From: SZUA-35 sp964351995
Lineage (GTDB): Bacteria; Actinomycetota; Acidimicrobiia; Acidimicrobiales; SZUA-35
Direction of reading: 5' to 3'
DNA: 64,000 nucleotides
Assembly: GCA_964351995.1 (NCBI GenBank)
Contig: CAYGQE010000017.1
Coordinates: 31,973 to 95,972, forward strand
Shown: positions 17,389 through 25,634 of the stretch, in pieces
Layout of the letters: each line of letters starts with the position of its first letter
How positions within the stretch are numbered: the stretch's first letter is position 1
The notes under the pieces: generated by a model
Seen by the model: only the letters and a program-made list of their open reading frames with translations
Told to the model about the DNA's origin: nothing
Databases searched by the model: none
Made by a program: the position numbers and the translations under genes

Positions 17389-17394
17389 TAGGGT
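17389..17394 (+). promoter_or_regulatory. leaderless -10 element for the 17401 gene
   Basis: TAGGGT, 6 bases, ATG at 17401. Confidence 0.55.
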
Positions 17395-17400
17395 CGTGGC

Positions 17401-17661
17401 ATGGCCCGCTTCAACGTCACCCTCGCCGCCGACCGCACCGAAGTCATCGAGCACGCCGATGCGTATCAACAAGAAGGTCCGCTCACCACGTTCTTCGCCT
17501 TCGCAGGCGGGCGAGAGGTGATCGACTCGTGGAGTTCGAGGCTAGCCAGCTTCCGAACAGTCGACGTGCTTGCGGTGCGGCGGATCGAACCGGCCATCGA
17601 CGCTGTTGTGGAACCCGCATTTGACGAGAGTGGGTCTGCTCCCCTACTCCGGTCGGCATGA
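17401..17661 (+). CDS. small hypothetical protein coupled to an alpha/beta hydrolase
   Basis: 86 aa, no recognised family. Begins MARFNVTLAADRTEVIEHAD and contains TTFFAFAGGREVIDSW; no cysteines, signal or membrane segment. Support for being real: a TAGGGT leaderless promoter exactly 6 bases ahead, an ATGA overlap with the hydrolase gene at 17658, and no competing gene. Function unknown; coupling suggests it works with the hydrolase. Confidence 0.65.
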   Translation: MARFNVTLAADRTEVIEHADAYQQEGPLTTFFAFAGGREVIDSWSSRLASFRTVDVLAVRRIEPAIDAVVEPAFDESGSAPLLRSA

Positions 17662-18341
17662 GTCACCCTCCGGTCCTGCTCGTTCACGGATTCACCACCT
17701 CTGCCCAGCGCACCTGGCGCGAGCCTGGGTGGATCGATCTGCTCCAAGAAGCCGGTAGGACGGTGATCGCTCCTGACCTCCTCGGTCACGGTGATGCGCC
17801 GAAGCCTCACGACATCGAGGCGTACGCGAGCGTCGAGGCATTGATCGCTGGCGAGCTCCCCGATGAACCTGTTGATGCCGTTGGCTATTCGGCTGGAGCC
17901 CGCATTCTGCTGGCGCTGGCATCGGAGAAGCCCGAGCGCTTCAATCGGTTGGTCATCGCCGGCATGGGGGGTTCGCTGTTCCGCAAGCGGGAAGGCAACC
18001 CGATCGCCGACGCCCTCGAAGGTCGGGGTGACGAGGAGGACATGGTCGGCATGCACTTCAAGTCGTTGGCCGAAGGCGATGGCAACGACCCGAAGGCGTT
18101 GGCGGCCTTCATCCAACGAGAACAGCCGAGACTCGACCGCGAGCACATCGCCAAGATCACATGTCCGACTCTGGTGATCCTCGGCGACAAGGATTTTGCT
18201 GGTCCGGGCGACGTCCTCGCCGAAGCATTGCCAGACGGCCATCTCATCGAGCTTCGCAATGTCGATCATTTCGGTCTGCCGAAATCTTTCGACTTCGTCG
18301 ACAAGGGTCTCGACTTCCTCGGTGCCGCCCCCAGCCTCTGA
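17658..18341 (+). CDS. alpha/beta hydrolase
   Basis: Serine hydrolase of the alpha/beta fold. VLLVHGFTTSAQRTW supplies the oxyanion region, the nucleophile is the Ser of VGYSAGARILL, the acid is in VILGDKDFAGPG and the His in LRNVDHFGLP. 227 aa, cytoplasmic. Substrate unknown. Convergent with a nitroreductase gene, with a structured inverted repeat between them. Confidence 0.88.
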   Translation: MSHPPVLLVHGFTTSAQRTWREPGWIDLLQEAGRTVIAPDLLGHGDAPKPHDIEAYASVEALIAGELPDEPVDAVGYSAGARILLALASEKPERFNRLVIAGMGGSLFRKREGNPIADALEGRGDEEDMVGMHFKSLAEGDGNDPKALAAFIQREQPRLDREHIAKITCPTLVILGDKDFAGPGDVLAEALPDGHLIELRNVDHFGLPKSFDFVDKGLDFLGAAPSL

Positions 18342-18352
18342 CCCAACCCACT

Positions 18353-18402
18353 CGTTCTGTCCCGGCGAATGCCCAAGAGCGAACCTTTGGCGGGACAGAA
18401 CG
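18353..18402. terminator. 12-base perfect inverted repeat between convergent genes
   Basis: CGTTCTGTCCCG (18353-18364) pairs perfectly with CGGGACAGAACG (18391-18402). Inside the 26-base loop a second stem is possible (GCCCAAG with CTTTGGC, one mismatch). The loop contains AATGCCCA at the same offset as in the structure at 37855-37900. Position suggests a bidirectional terminator, but there is no U-tract. Confidence 0.6.
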
Positions 18403-18406
18403 GGGT

Positions 18407-19108
18407 TCAGGTTGGTGGGCCGGCTTGGGTGAAGCGGGTGCCGGGAGGGTCAGCGGCCCACGTGGCCTCTCCCTCCCAGACGTCGTCGAAGACCAATTCC
18501 TTGACTGGCCGGCGGCGCACGGGTCCGTGGTTGCCTTGGGGCACGCCGATTGGAATGGTGGCGGCGATGGCGTGGGTGTCGGGTATGCCGGTCAGCGCTC
18601 GCAGCTCGTCTTCGACCATGGCATGCCAGCCGGTGAGTACCCCGCCGTAGCCGAGGCCCCTGGCCGCAAGTAGCAGGTTCTGACAGGCCGGAAAGATCGA
18701 GCCACCATCGCTGAGTCCGCCGTGGCGGATCTTCACGCATCCGAGCACAACGACCGGCGTGGCCTCGAAGTGGTCGACGAAGTGCTGCATCGTGCGAGCC
18801 ATGCGCGCCTTGGGTGTGTTCTCCTCGGCGTTGCGGTCGTAGCTGTCGGTGGAGCGCTTCTCGTTCCAGCCGCTGCGGAAGCTCTCGCCCAGGAGCCGCT
18901 TGGCCTCGATGGCCACTGGTCCATCACGAAGAACGAGGAAGCGGAAGGTCTGACGGTTCGACCCTGTCGGAGCGCGAGTCGCGGCGAACATCATCGCCGA
19001 CAAATCGTCGTCGGTGACCTCGTCGTTGGTGTACCGACGAATCGCTCGCGTCGTTGCCAACCCTTCGAGAAGGCTGACGTCATCGAGATGTTCGCTGTTG
19101 GCCATCAT
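18407..19108 (-). CDS. nitroreductase family FMN oxidoreductase
   Basis: FMN-dependent NAD(P)H oxidoreductase. The start TTRAIRRYTNDEVTDDDL and the following MMFAATRAPTGSNRQTFRF form the FMN phosphate-binding region; GSIFPACQNLLLAARGLGYGG is the dimer/FMN helix, and IPIGVPQGNHGPVRRRPV closes the fold. 233 aa from the ATG at 19108; an ATG at 19105 or 19123 is nearly equivalent. Substrate unknown; family members act on nitro compounds, quinones or flavins. Downstream of the SDR gene. Confidence 0.88.
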   Translation of the reverse strand: MMANSEHLDDVSLLEGLATTRAIRRYTNDEVTDDDLSAMMFAATRAPTGSNRQTFRFLVLRDGPVAIEAKRLLGESFRSGWNEKRSTDSYDRNAEENTPKARMARTMQHFVDHFEATPVVVLGCVKIRHGGLSDGGSIFPACQNLLLAARGLGYGGVLTGWHAMVEDELRALTGIPDTHAIAATIPIGVPQGNHGPVRRRPVKELVFDDVWEGEATWAADPPGTRFTQAGPPT

Positions 19109-19173
19109 TTGAGCTTGCCGCATCGCAGCCGGTGTTGTCCGATCCGCAGGCCAACTCGTCGATTCACTGGTGC

Positions 19174-19965
<792 letters not shown>

Positions 19966-19971
19966 GCGCGG

Positions 19972-19977
19972 AGGGTA
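19972..19977 (-). promoter_or_regulatory. leaderless -10 element for the SDR gene
   Basis: TACCCT, 6 bases, ATG at 19965. Confidence 0.5.
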
Positions 19978-19979
19978 GA

Positions 19980-20546
19980 TCAGGCAGGTGCGTTTGCGAC
20001 AGCCATGGCGTGACGAACCAACGAGATCAGTGCGTCACGTACCGCCGCACGATGCCGAGCGTCGGTGACGACGATCGGGATGTGCGCAGGAATGTCGAGG
20101 GCTTCACGCACATCGTCTGGGTGGTGCCGGAGGACACCGTCGAATGCATTGATGGCGACGACGAACGGCACGCCGGTTTGTTCCATGTAGTCGATGGCTG
20201 GGAAGCAGTGATCGAGTCGACCAGTGTCGACCAACACCACGGCACCGATGGCGCCGCGGACCAGCTCGTCCCACATGAAGTGGAACCGATCCTGGCCAGG
20301 TGTGCCGAACAGGTACAGAACGAGCTCGGCACTCAGGCTGACACGGCCGAAGTCCATGGCAACCGTTGTGCTTTTCTTGCTCGTTGCCACGCCGACGTCG
20401 TCGACGCCTTCGCTGACCTTGGTCATTGCTGCTTCGGTTGTGAGTGGGTCGATGTCGGACACCGCCGACACGAATGTGGACTTGCCGACAGCAAAGCCAC
20501 CAGCGACCACGATCTTCACGGGGATCTGATTCTTCTTTTCGGTCAT
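19980..20546 (-). CDS. conservon small GTPase (CvnD/MglA-like)
   Basis: Ras-like ATP/GTP-binding protein, last gene of a conservon. P-loop in VAGGFAVGKSTFVSAV, switch II in LFGTPGQDRFHFMWDE, and AINAFDG in place of the usual NKxD. 188 aa from the ATG at 20546, with GAGGA just upstream. In Streptomyces conservons the equivalent GTPase works with a membrane histidine-kinase-like protein, a roadblock protein and a DUF742 protein in a eukaryote-like signalling complex; all three are encoded immediately upstream here. Confidence 0.92.
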   Translation of the reverse strand: MTEKKNQIPVKIVVAGGFAVGKSTFVSAVSDIDPLTTEAAMTKVSEGVDDVGVATSKKSTTVAMDFGRVSLSAELVLYLFGTPGQDRFHFMWDELVRGAIGAVVLVDTGRLDHCFPAIDYMEQTGVPFVVAINAFDGVLRHHPDDVREALDIPAHIPIVVTDARHRAAVRDALISLVRHAMAVANAPA

Positions 20547-20553
20547 GATTTCC

Positions 20554-20916
20554 TCAGAGGGCTTGCAGACCGTCGAGAACACGGTTCAGCAGGTCAAGGT
20601 CGGGGCGGTCGGGAGAGTGGGTGGCGGTTTCTTGGACGTGCAAGAGGTCTTCGGTGATGAGGTCACCGACGAGGACTCTTGCGACCTGCAGATGAATCTT
20701 GCAGTGTGCTGAGATCTCCGCGACCGACTGAGGGTCTGCGCAGAGTTCGAGAATCGTTCGTCGTTCCATGCTGGCGCTGTTGATGGACGCCTGTCCCTTT
20801 GGGGTGAGGCGAATCTGCGCTTCGATGGCGAGTTCGACTGAAGATCGCGTCCTGCCTCCTGTCAGGAGGTAAGGACGCACCCGCAAGGGTGAGTCGGTGG
20901 TGTCGTGGTCGTTCAT
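20554..20916 (-). CDS. DUF742 protein (CvnC-like)
   Basis: 120 aa. RVRPYLLTGGRT is the family start and the middle reads as a winged-helix-like region (AEISAHCKIHLQVARVLVGDLI followed by the family LLHV turn). Third gene of the conservon; its start overlaps the roadblock stop as ATGA and it ends 7 bases before the GTPase start. Role unknown beyond membership of the complex. Confidence 0.92.
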   Translation of the reverse strand: MNDHDTTDSPLRVRPYLLTGGRTRSSVELAIEAQIRLTPKGQASINSASMERRTILELCADPQSVAEISAHCKIHLQVARVLVGDLITEDLLHVQETATHSPDRPDLDLLNRVLDGLQAL

Positions 20917-21335
20917 GAAGTCAGAGCCGACTGGAGTTCGGCGCGAAGTTCAGGGGTCAGAACGGCGCCGGTCTTTTCGACCAACACAGCCATCTCGTAG
21001 GCAACGAGGCCGACATCGGCGCCAGCAGACGCCATGGTGGCCAAGAGCGAACCATCGCTGATACCGGTCACGAAGAGGAACGCGTTTTCCATCTCGACGA
21101 TCACTTCGGTCACCGCGCCGCCGCCAAATCGACCGGCTGCGCCATAGGCGAGTCCGATCAAGCCGGAGGAGACCGCGGAGAAGCGATCGACTGAATCGCG
21201 GTCGAGACCGTTCGATGCCGCAATCGGCAGACCGTCAGAGGAAACCACCACGGCTTCAGTGACGCCGGGGACTCGCTCGACGAAGCTGTTGACCAGCCAG
21301 TTGACGTTGCTTGCCTGGGTGCTCATGGTGCTCAT
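20913..21335 (-). CDS. roadblock/LC7 domain protein (CvnB-like)
   Basis: 140 aa roadblock fold: NWLVNSFVERVPGVTEAVVVSSDGLPIA at the start and FLFVTGISDGSLLATMASAGADVGLVAYEM at the end match conservon roadblock proteins, thought to regulate the cognate GTPase. The start overlaps the kinase gene stop by one base, so translation is likely coupled. Confidence 0.93.
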   Translation of the reverse strand: MSTMSTQASNVNWLVNSFVERVPGVTEAVVVSSDGLPIAASNGLDRDSVDRFSAVSSGLIGLAYGAAGRFGGGAVTEVIVEMENAFLFVTGISDGSLLATMASAGADVGLVAYEMAVLVEKTGAVLTPELRAELQSALTS

Positions 21336-23365
21336 CAGAAGTCTCCGTTGCTGTCGAAGGTGTTGCTGTCGGTGGGGGAATCGGGCATGGGGGGTGTTGC
21401 CATGTCTTCGAGCGGCTTGCCCTTGAGGCCGCTGCGGTAGCGAGACAGCATCGAACGAATCTCGTCCGGGCTACGGACGCTCGACGCCACACGACGCCCT
21501 TCGCTTTCGGGAGCGTGGTTCTTCGTGCGATCTCGCTTGACGAGGCCGGCGCTGGTGCGGTCTGACTCTGGAGTGAGGAGCGACTCCATTCCCGAGTCGA
21601 AGTTCGACCCGCTCGGGATGGCATCGGACAACTTGGCTGGCGCCTCGGCGTTGAACACCGGGGCTTCCCAAGGAGTGTCAGGTTCGGTGGAAGAAGGCTT
21701 TTCGGTAGAACGAGCGAAGAAGTTCGCCGATGAGTCACCCGAGAAGTTGGTCGACGCCGCGGCCTGGGGTGGCGTGTCGAAGTTCGACGGCGCAACACCG
21801 AGCAGTTTGGCCAGCGCTTCCGATGCTGGGGTTTCGTTTGAGCTCAGATGCGCACCATCGTTCAGCGTCGGCTCTGGCATGGGCGCCGTCGGTGGCGCTA
21901 AGCCAGCGGGTGGGGCCGGCGCGAGGTAGTCCGGAAGACCCATTTCGGCTGCGGGCGCCGCCGGTGCCGGGATCTCCTGGATGGGGGCGGTGTCTCCGAA
22001 TGCCGGGGCGATGGGGTCGATCGGTGCGATCGAATCAGTCGACGGGAAGTCCGGGGTCGACGATGGCCCACCGCCGAAGGCGTTTGCGTCCCGTGCCGGC
22101 ATTGCCGGTGGGGTCCAGCCTCCGCCGTCATCATCGAGCGAGAAGGCAGCCGCAGCCATACCGGGCTGCTCGGCGGGAGGCATCGGTGGCGCATCCGCAA
22201 CTGGGGCAGCTGGAGGAGTCGGAGGCGTGTCGATGGCTCCGTTGGCTGCGCCGCTGCTGACTGGCAAGTTGCTGTCGGCGAGCACGCTGGCCGGAATGTC
22301 GGCGATCGCAGTGATGCCACCATTGGGGGTGTGAGTGAGTTCGATCTGCACGCCGAGCCGCGCCCCCAGCCGACCGATCACGATGAAGCCCAGCGAGCGG
22401 GTCAGGCCCAATCCGAGTTCTGGCGGATTCTGGAGCACCTCGTTGGCGCTGGCCAGCTGATCGGTGGTCATGCCGATGCCGTGGTCGACACACGAAATGA
22501 GATAGGAGCCATCAGGGTGGCGGACACCGGTGACTTCCACCGGGCTTTCTGGCGGTGAGAACTGCGTTGCGTTCTCGAGGAGTTCGGAGAACAGGTGCGC
22601 CAAGTCAACAGCCGACTGGGCGCCGATCCGAGCGTCTTCGACGTTGACCAGTTTGACGTGGCGGTAGTCCTCGATCTCGCTCATGGCGACGCGGAGAGCA
22701 TCGGAGACCTCGACCGGTCCCCCACGACGGCGAGCGGGCTCTGCGCCGGCAACAACGAGAAGGCTCTCGGCGTTGCGACGCATGCGTGTGGCGAGATGGT
22801 CGAGGTTGAAGAGCTCTTGGAGCTGATCTGGATCTTCCTCTTCGTGCTCGAGGCGGTCGATCACTTCGATCTGACGATCAAGCAAGCTCTGGTTGCGCCG
22901 GGCAAGGTTGACCACGAGTTCGCTGAGGCCTTGGCGCACCATCGTGCGCTGCTCTTCAGCGAGACCGGCGATGCCGACCTGGACTGCGTTCAACGAGTCC
23001 ACCAGTTCGGCGACCTCGTCGTTGCTGCCGGCCACGAGTGGCTCGAAGCTCGGGGTCGGACGACCGGGGTGACGCAGAGTGTCGAGCAGCGCGGGCAAGC
23101 GGACATCGGCCAGCTCACGTGCAGACGCTGACACACTGTCGATCGGGTCAGAGATGGTTCGGCCGATGACGACAACGGCAAGTGCGCTCAGCAGGAATGC
23201 TGCCAGCGCAACGACGCCAAGCGTGCGAACATCACTGCTCAGCTCTTCAGGAGACGTACCTCCGTTGCTGAGGAGGACGGCGTACGCCGCCACCACTGCC
23301 AGAACGAACAGTGGCGGTGTGACGATGGCGACCAGTTTGGTGCGAAGTTTGAGATTCTGGAACAT
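21335..23365 (-). CDS. conservon histidine-kinase-like membrane protein (CvnA-like)
   Basis: 676 aa. Two membrane segments near the N-terminus (LVAIVTPPLFVLAVVAAYAVLL and LGVVALAAFLLSALAVVVIG) are followed by a HAMP-like linker, a helix with the putative phospho-acceptor region FNLDHLATRMRRNAESLLVV, and an HATPase (LFSELLENATQFSPP, ISCVDHGIGM, LGLGLTRSLGF). The last 180 residues are Pro/Ala/Ser-rich and disordered, typical of conservon kinases. No response regulator is nearby. The ATG at 23365 follows GAGAGGG; TACCTT about 11 bases upstream is a possible -10. Confidence 0.9.
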   Translation of the reverse strand: MFQNLKLRTKLVAIVTPPLFVLAVVAAYAVLLSNGGTSPEELSSDVRTLGVVALAAFLLSALAVVVIGRTISDPIDSVSASARELADVRLPALLDTLRHPGRPTPSFEPLVAGSNDEVAELVDSLNAVQVGIAGLAEEQRTMVRQGLSELVVNLARRNQSLLDRQIEVIDRLEHEEEDPDQLQELFNLDHLATRMRRNAESLLVVAGAEPARRRGGPVEVSDALRVAMSEIEDYRHVKLVNVEDARIGAQSAVDLAHLFSELLENATQFSPPESPVEVTGVRHPDGSYLISCVDHGIGMTTDQLASANEVLQNPPELGLGLTRSLGFIVIGRLGARLGVQIELTHTPNGGITAIADIPASVLADSNLPVSSGAANGAIDTPPTPPAAPVADAPPMPPAEQPGMAAAAFSLDDDGGGWTPPAMPARDANAFGGGPSSTPDFPSTDSIAPIDPIAPAFGDTAPIQEIPAPAAPAAEMGLPDYLAPAPPAGLAPPTAPMPEPTLNDGAHLSSNETPASEALAKLLGVAPSNFDTPPQAAASTNFSGDSSANFFARSTEKPSSTEPDTPWEAPVFNAEAPAKLSDAIPSGSNFDSGMESLLTPESDRTSAGLVKRDRTKNHAPESEGRRVASSVRSPDEIRSMLSRYRSGLKGKPLEDMATPPMPDSPTDSNTFDSNGDF

Positions 23366-23427
23366 AACCCTCTCGCAAGGTATGGGTGGACCAACTTCAC
23401 ATCGGCCGCTCTCGTTCGACCTTGAGG

Positions 23428-23433
23428 TACGGT
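23428..23433 (+). promoter_or_regulatory. leaderless -10 element for the DUF4388 gene
   Basis: TACGGT, 6 bases, ATG at 23440; divergent from the conservon. Confidence 0.55.
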
Positions 23434-23439
23434 GCCGAG

Positions 23440-24141
23440 ATGGCTGAAGATCTCTTCTCCGGGACGCTGGCAGATCTGCCGCTCGACGCTGTCCTCGGTT
23501 CGCTCGCTCAACACTCCCGAACAGGGGTTTTGCGGGTGGCGGTGACCGATCCTGCCAGTTCGATCTGGCTCGATGATGGCAGGATCTACTTCGTCGAAAA
23601 GCCGGGCGGTCACGAGCCGGTTGCGGTGTTGTTCGGTGGCGGTGTCGGCTCGATCGAGGAGATCGAAGGCCTCCTCGCCCGCGGCGATGCGGTCGCAGGC
23701 TTGGCTGCTGGCGGTGTCGGCGAAGACTCAGCGCTGGCCCGTCTGCTTCATGAGCACAATTTGAATCTCCTGTTCGAGCTGCTTGTGCCATCGAAGGCGG
23801 CTTTCACCTTCGAACCCGATCTCGTTCACGCTGTCGGGGGTCATTTCTCCGAAGACACGATCGGACTCGTTGATCAAGCGAAGCGTCGCTTGCAGATCTG
23901 GGCCGAGATTGCCTCGAGCATCCCCAACACCGCCGCGATCTTCACGCTGGTGACCCAGCTGCCAGATCAGGCTGACGAGCGCGTGGTCACCTCAGATGAA
24001 TGGCGCTACCTGTCGCTGCTCGACGGTCACCGCACCGTGGCTGACGTGATTGCAATGACACAGATGAGCGCTTTCCGCGTGGTCTCGGCGCTGTACCGCA
24101 TGCTGCTCGAAGGCCTCATCGAAGAGTCCATTCAAGCTTGA
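23440..24141 (+). CDS. DUF4388 domain protein
   Basis: 233 aa. The N-terminal 100 residues fit DUF4388 (LFSGTLADLPLDAVLGSLAQ, RTGVLRVA, SIWLDDGRIYFVE), a domain common in bacterial signalling proteins such as PatA relatives. The C-terminal part (SDEWRYLSLLDGHRTVADVI to ALYRMLLEGLIEESIQ) looks like a winged helix. Divergent from the conservon across 74 bases, so a shared signalling role is plausible but inferred from position only. Confidence 0.85.
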   Translation: MAEDLFSGTLADLPLDAVLGSLAQHSRTGVLRVAVTDPASSIWLDDGRIYFVEKPGGHEPVAVLFGGGVGSIEEIEGLLARGDAVAGLAAGGVGEDSALARLLHEHNLNLLFELLVPSKAAFTFEPDLVHAVGGHFSEDTIGLVDQAKRRLQIWAEIASSIPNTAAIFTLVTQLPDQADERVVTSDEWRYLSLLDGHRTVADVIAMTQMSAFRVVSALYRMLLEGLIEESIQA

Positions 24142-24155
24142 CAGCGGTCGTTTGT

Positions 24156-25634
24156 TCAGACCAAGGGCCGGTCGGTGGGCTTGACCGGTGAGGGCAACAG
24201 CGTGTGGCCCATGAGTGCCTCGTCGACCGATGCGGCGCACGAACGGCCCTCGGCAATGGCCCACACGATGAGGCTCTGGCCTCGGCCCATGTCGCCACAG
24301 GCGAACACGTTGTCTTCTGAGGTCTTCCAGCTGCTGTTGCGAACCACGTTGCTGCGCTGGTCTGTTTCGAGTCCGAGCTGATCGATCAGTGTCCCCGGCT
24401 CTGGACCGAGGAAGCCCATTGCGAGGAGCACCAAGTCGGCGTCGAACTCGAAATCTGAGCCCTCGACCGGGACGAAGCCCGGACCGTTGTCGGTCATGCC
24501 GAACTCGACTTCGTTGCCGCGCAGCTTCGTGACCTTGCCGTTTTCGCCAACGAACTCGGTGGTGCTCACCGCATACACGCGATCACCGCCCTCTTCATGG
24601 GCAGAGGTGACCTTGTACTGCAGAGGGAACGTTGGCCACGGCGTGCGGTCAGAGCGCTCGTCTGGTGGGCGAGGCATGATCTCGAATTGCTTGATCGATG
24701 CCGCTCCTTGACGGTGCGAGGTGCCCAAGCAATCGGCGCCAGTGTCGCCGCCACCGATGATGATGACATGCTTGCCCTCGGCACTGATCGGCGCCTGTTC
24801 CATGTCGCCCTCGACGACCTTGTTGGCCAACGGAAGGAACTCCATGGCCTGGTAGACGCCCTCGAGTTCACGACCGGGAATCGGCAGATCGCGCCAGTTG
24901 GTGGCACCGCCGGCCAGCACGATGGCATCGAACTCTGAGCGAAGCTCATCAACAGCAATGCTGGTGGGATCGTCGCTCGGGCCGCCGACGTAGGCACTGG
25001 TGCGGAACTCGGTGCCCTCGGCGGTCATCTGATCGAGACGACGATCCAGAATCGCCTTCTCCATCTTGAACTCAGGGATGCCGTAGCGAAGCAAGCCACC
25101 AATGCGATCGGCCCGTTCGAACACGACCACAGTGTGTCCAGCGCGAGTGAGCTGTTGCGCAACGGCGAGGCCTGCAGGGCCCGAGCCAATGACGGCAACG
25201 CTTTTGCCGGTCAGCTTGGACGGAGGGATCGGAACGACCCAACCCTCTTCCCAGGCCTTGTCGATGATGGCGACTTCGATGTTCTTGATGGCCACGGGTT
25301 CGGTGTTGATGCCGGCGACGCAGGCGCCTTCACAAGGTGCGGGGCACAGTCGGCCGGTGAACTCTGGGAAGTTGTTGGTGGCGTGGAGCCGCTCGATGGC
25401 GTCGCGCCATTGCTCGCGGTAGACGAGATCATTCCAGTCGGGAATGAGGTTGCCGAGCGGGCAGCCGTTGTTGCAGAACGGAATGCCACAGTCCATGCAG
25501 CGGGCAGCTTGGTCGACGAGATCTTCCTCGGGGAAGGGCTCGTACACTTCCTTCCAGTCCCGCAGACGAACAGGAACGGGCCGCCGGACGAAGTCCTTGC
25601 GGTCGTGGATCAAGAATCCTTTGGGATCACCCAT
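24156..25634 (-). CDS. gltD: glutamate synthase small subunit
   Basis: Supplies electrons from NADPH to the large subunit through FAD and iron-sulfur clusters. The N-terminal cluster cysteines are clear (ARCMDCGIPFCNNGCP and CPAPCEGAC), then the FAD fold VAVIGSGPAGLAVAQQL with ERADRIGGLLRYGIPEFKM, then the NADPH fold HVIIIGGGDTGADCLGTS. 492 aa is standard. The start overlaps the gltB stop as TAATG, so the two are translationally coupled. Confidence 0.97.
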   Translation of the reverse strand: MGDPKGFLIHDRKDFVRRPVPVRLRDWKEVYEPFPEEDLVDQAARCMDCGIPFCNNGCPLGNLIPDWNDLVYREQWRDAIERLHATNNFPEFTGRLCPAPCEGACVAGINTEPVAIKNIEVAIIDKAWEEGWVVPIPPSKLTGKSVAVIGSGPAGLAVAQQLTRAGHTVVVFERADRIGGLLRYGIPEFKMEKAILDRRLDQMTAEGTEFRTSAYVGGPSDDPTSIAVDELRSEFDAIVLAGGATNWRDLPIPGRELEGVYQAMEFLPLANKVVEGDMEQAPISAEGKHVIIIGGGDTGADCLGTSHRQGAASIKQFEIMPRPPDERSDRTPWPTFPLQYKVTSAHEEGGDRVYAVSTTEFVGENGKVTKLRGNEVEFGMTDNGPGFVPVEGSDFEFDADLVLLAMGFLGPEPGTLIDQLGLETDQRSNVVRNSSWKTSEDNVFACGDMGRGQSLIVWAIAEGRSCAASVDEALMGHTLLPSPVKPTDRPLV

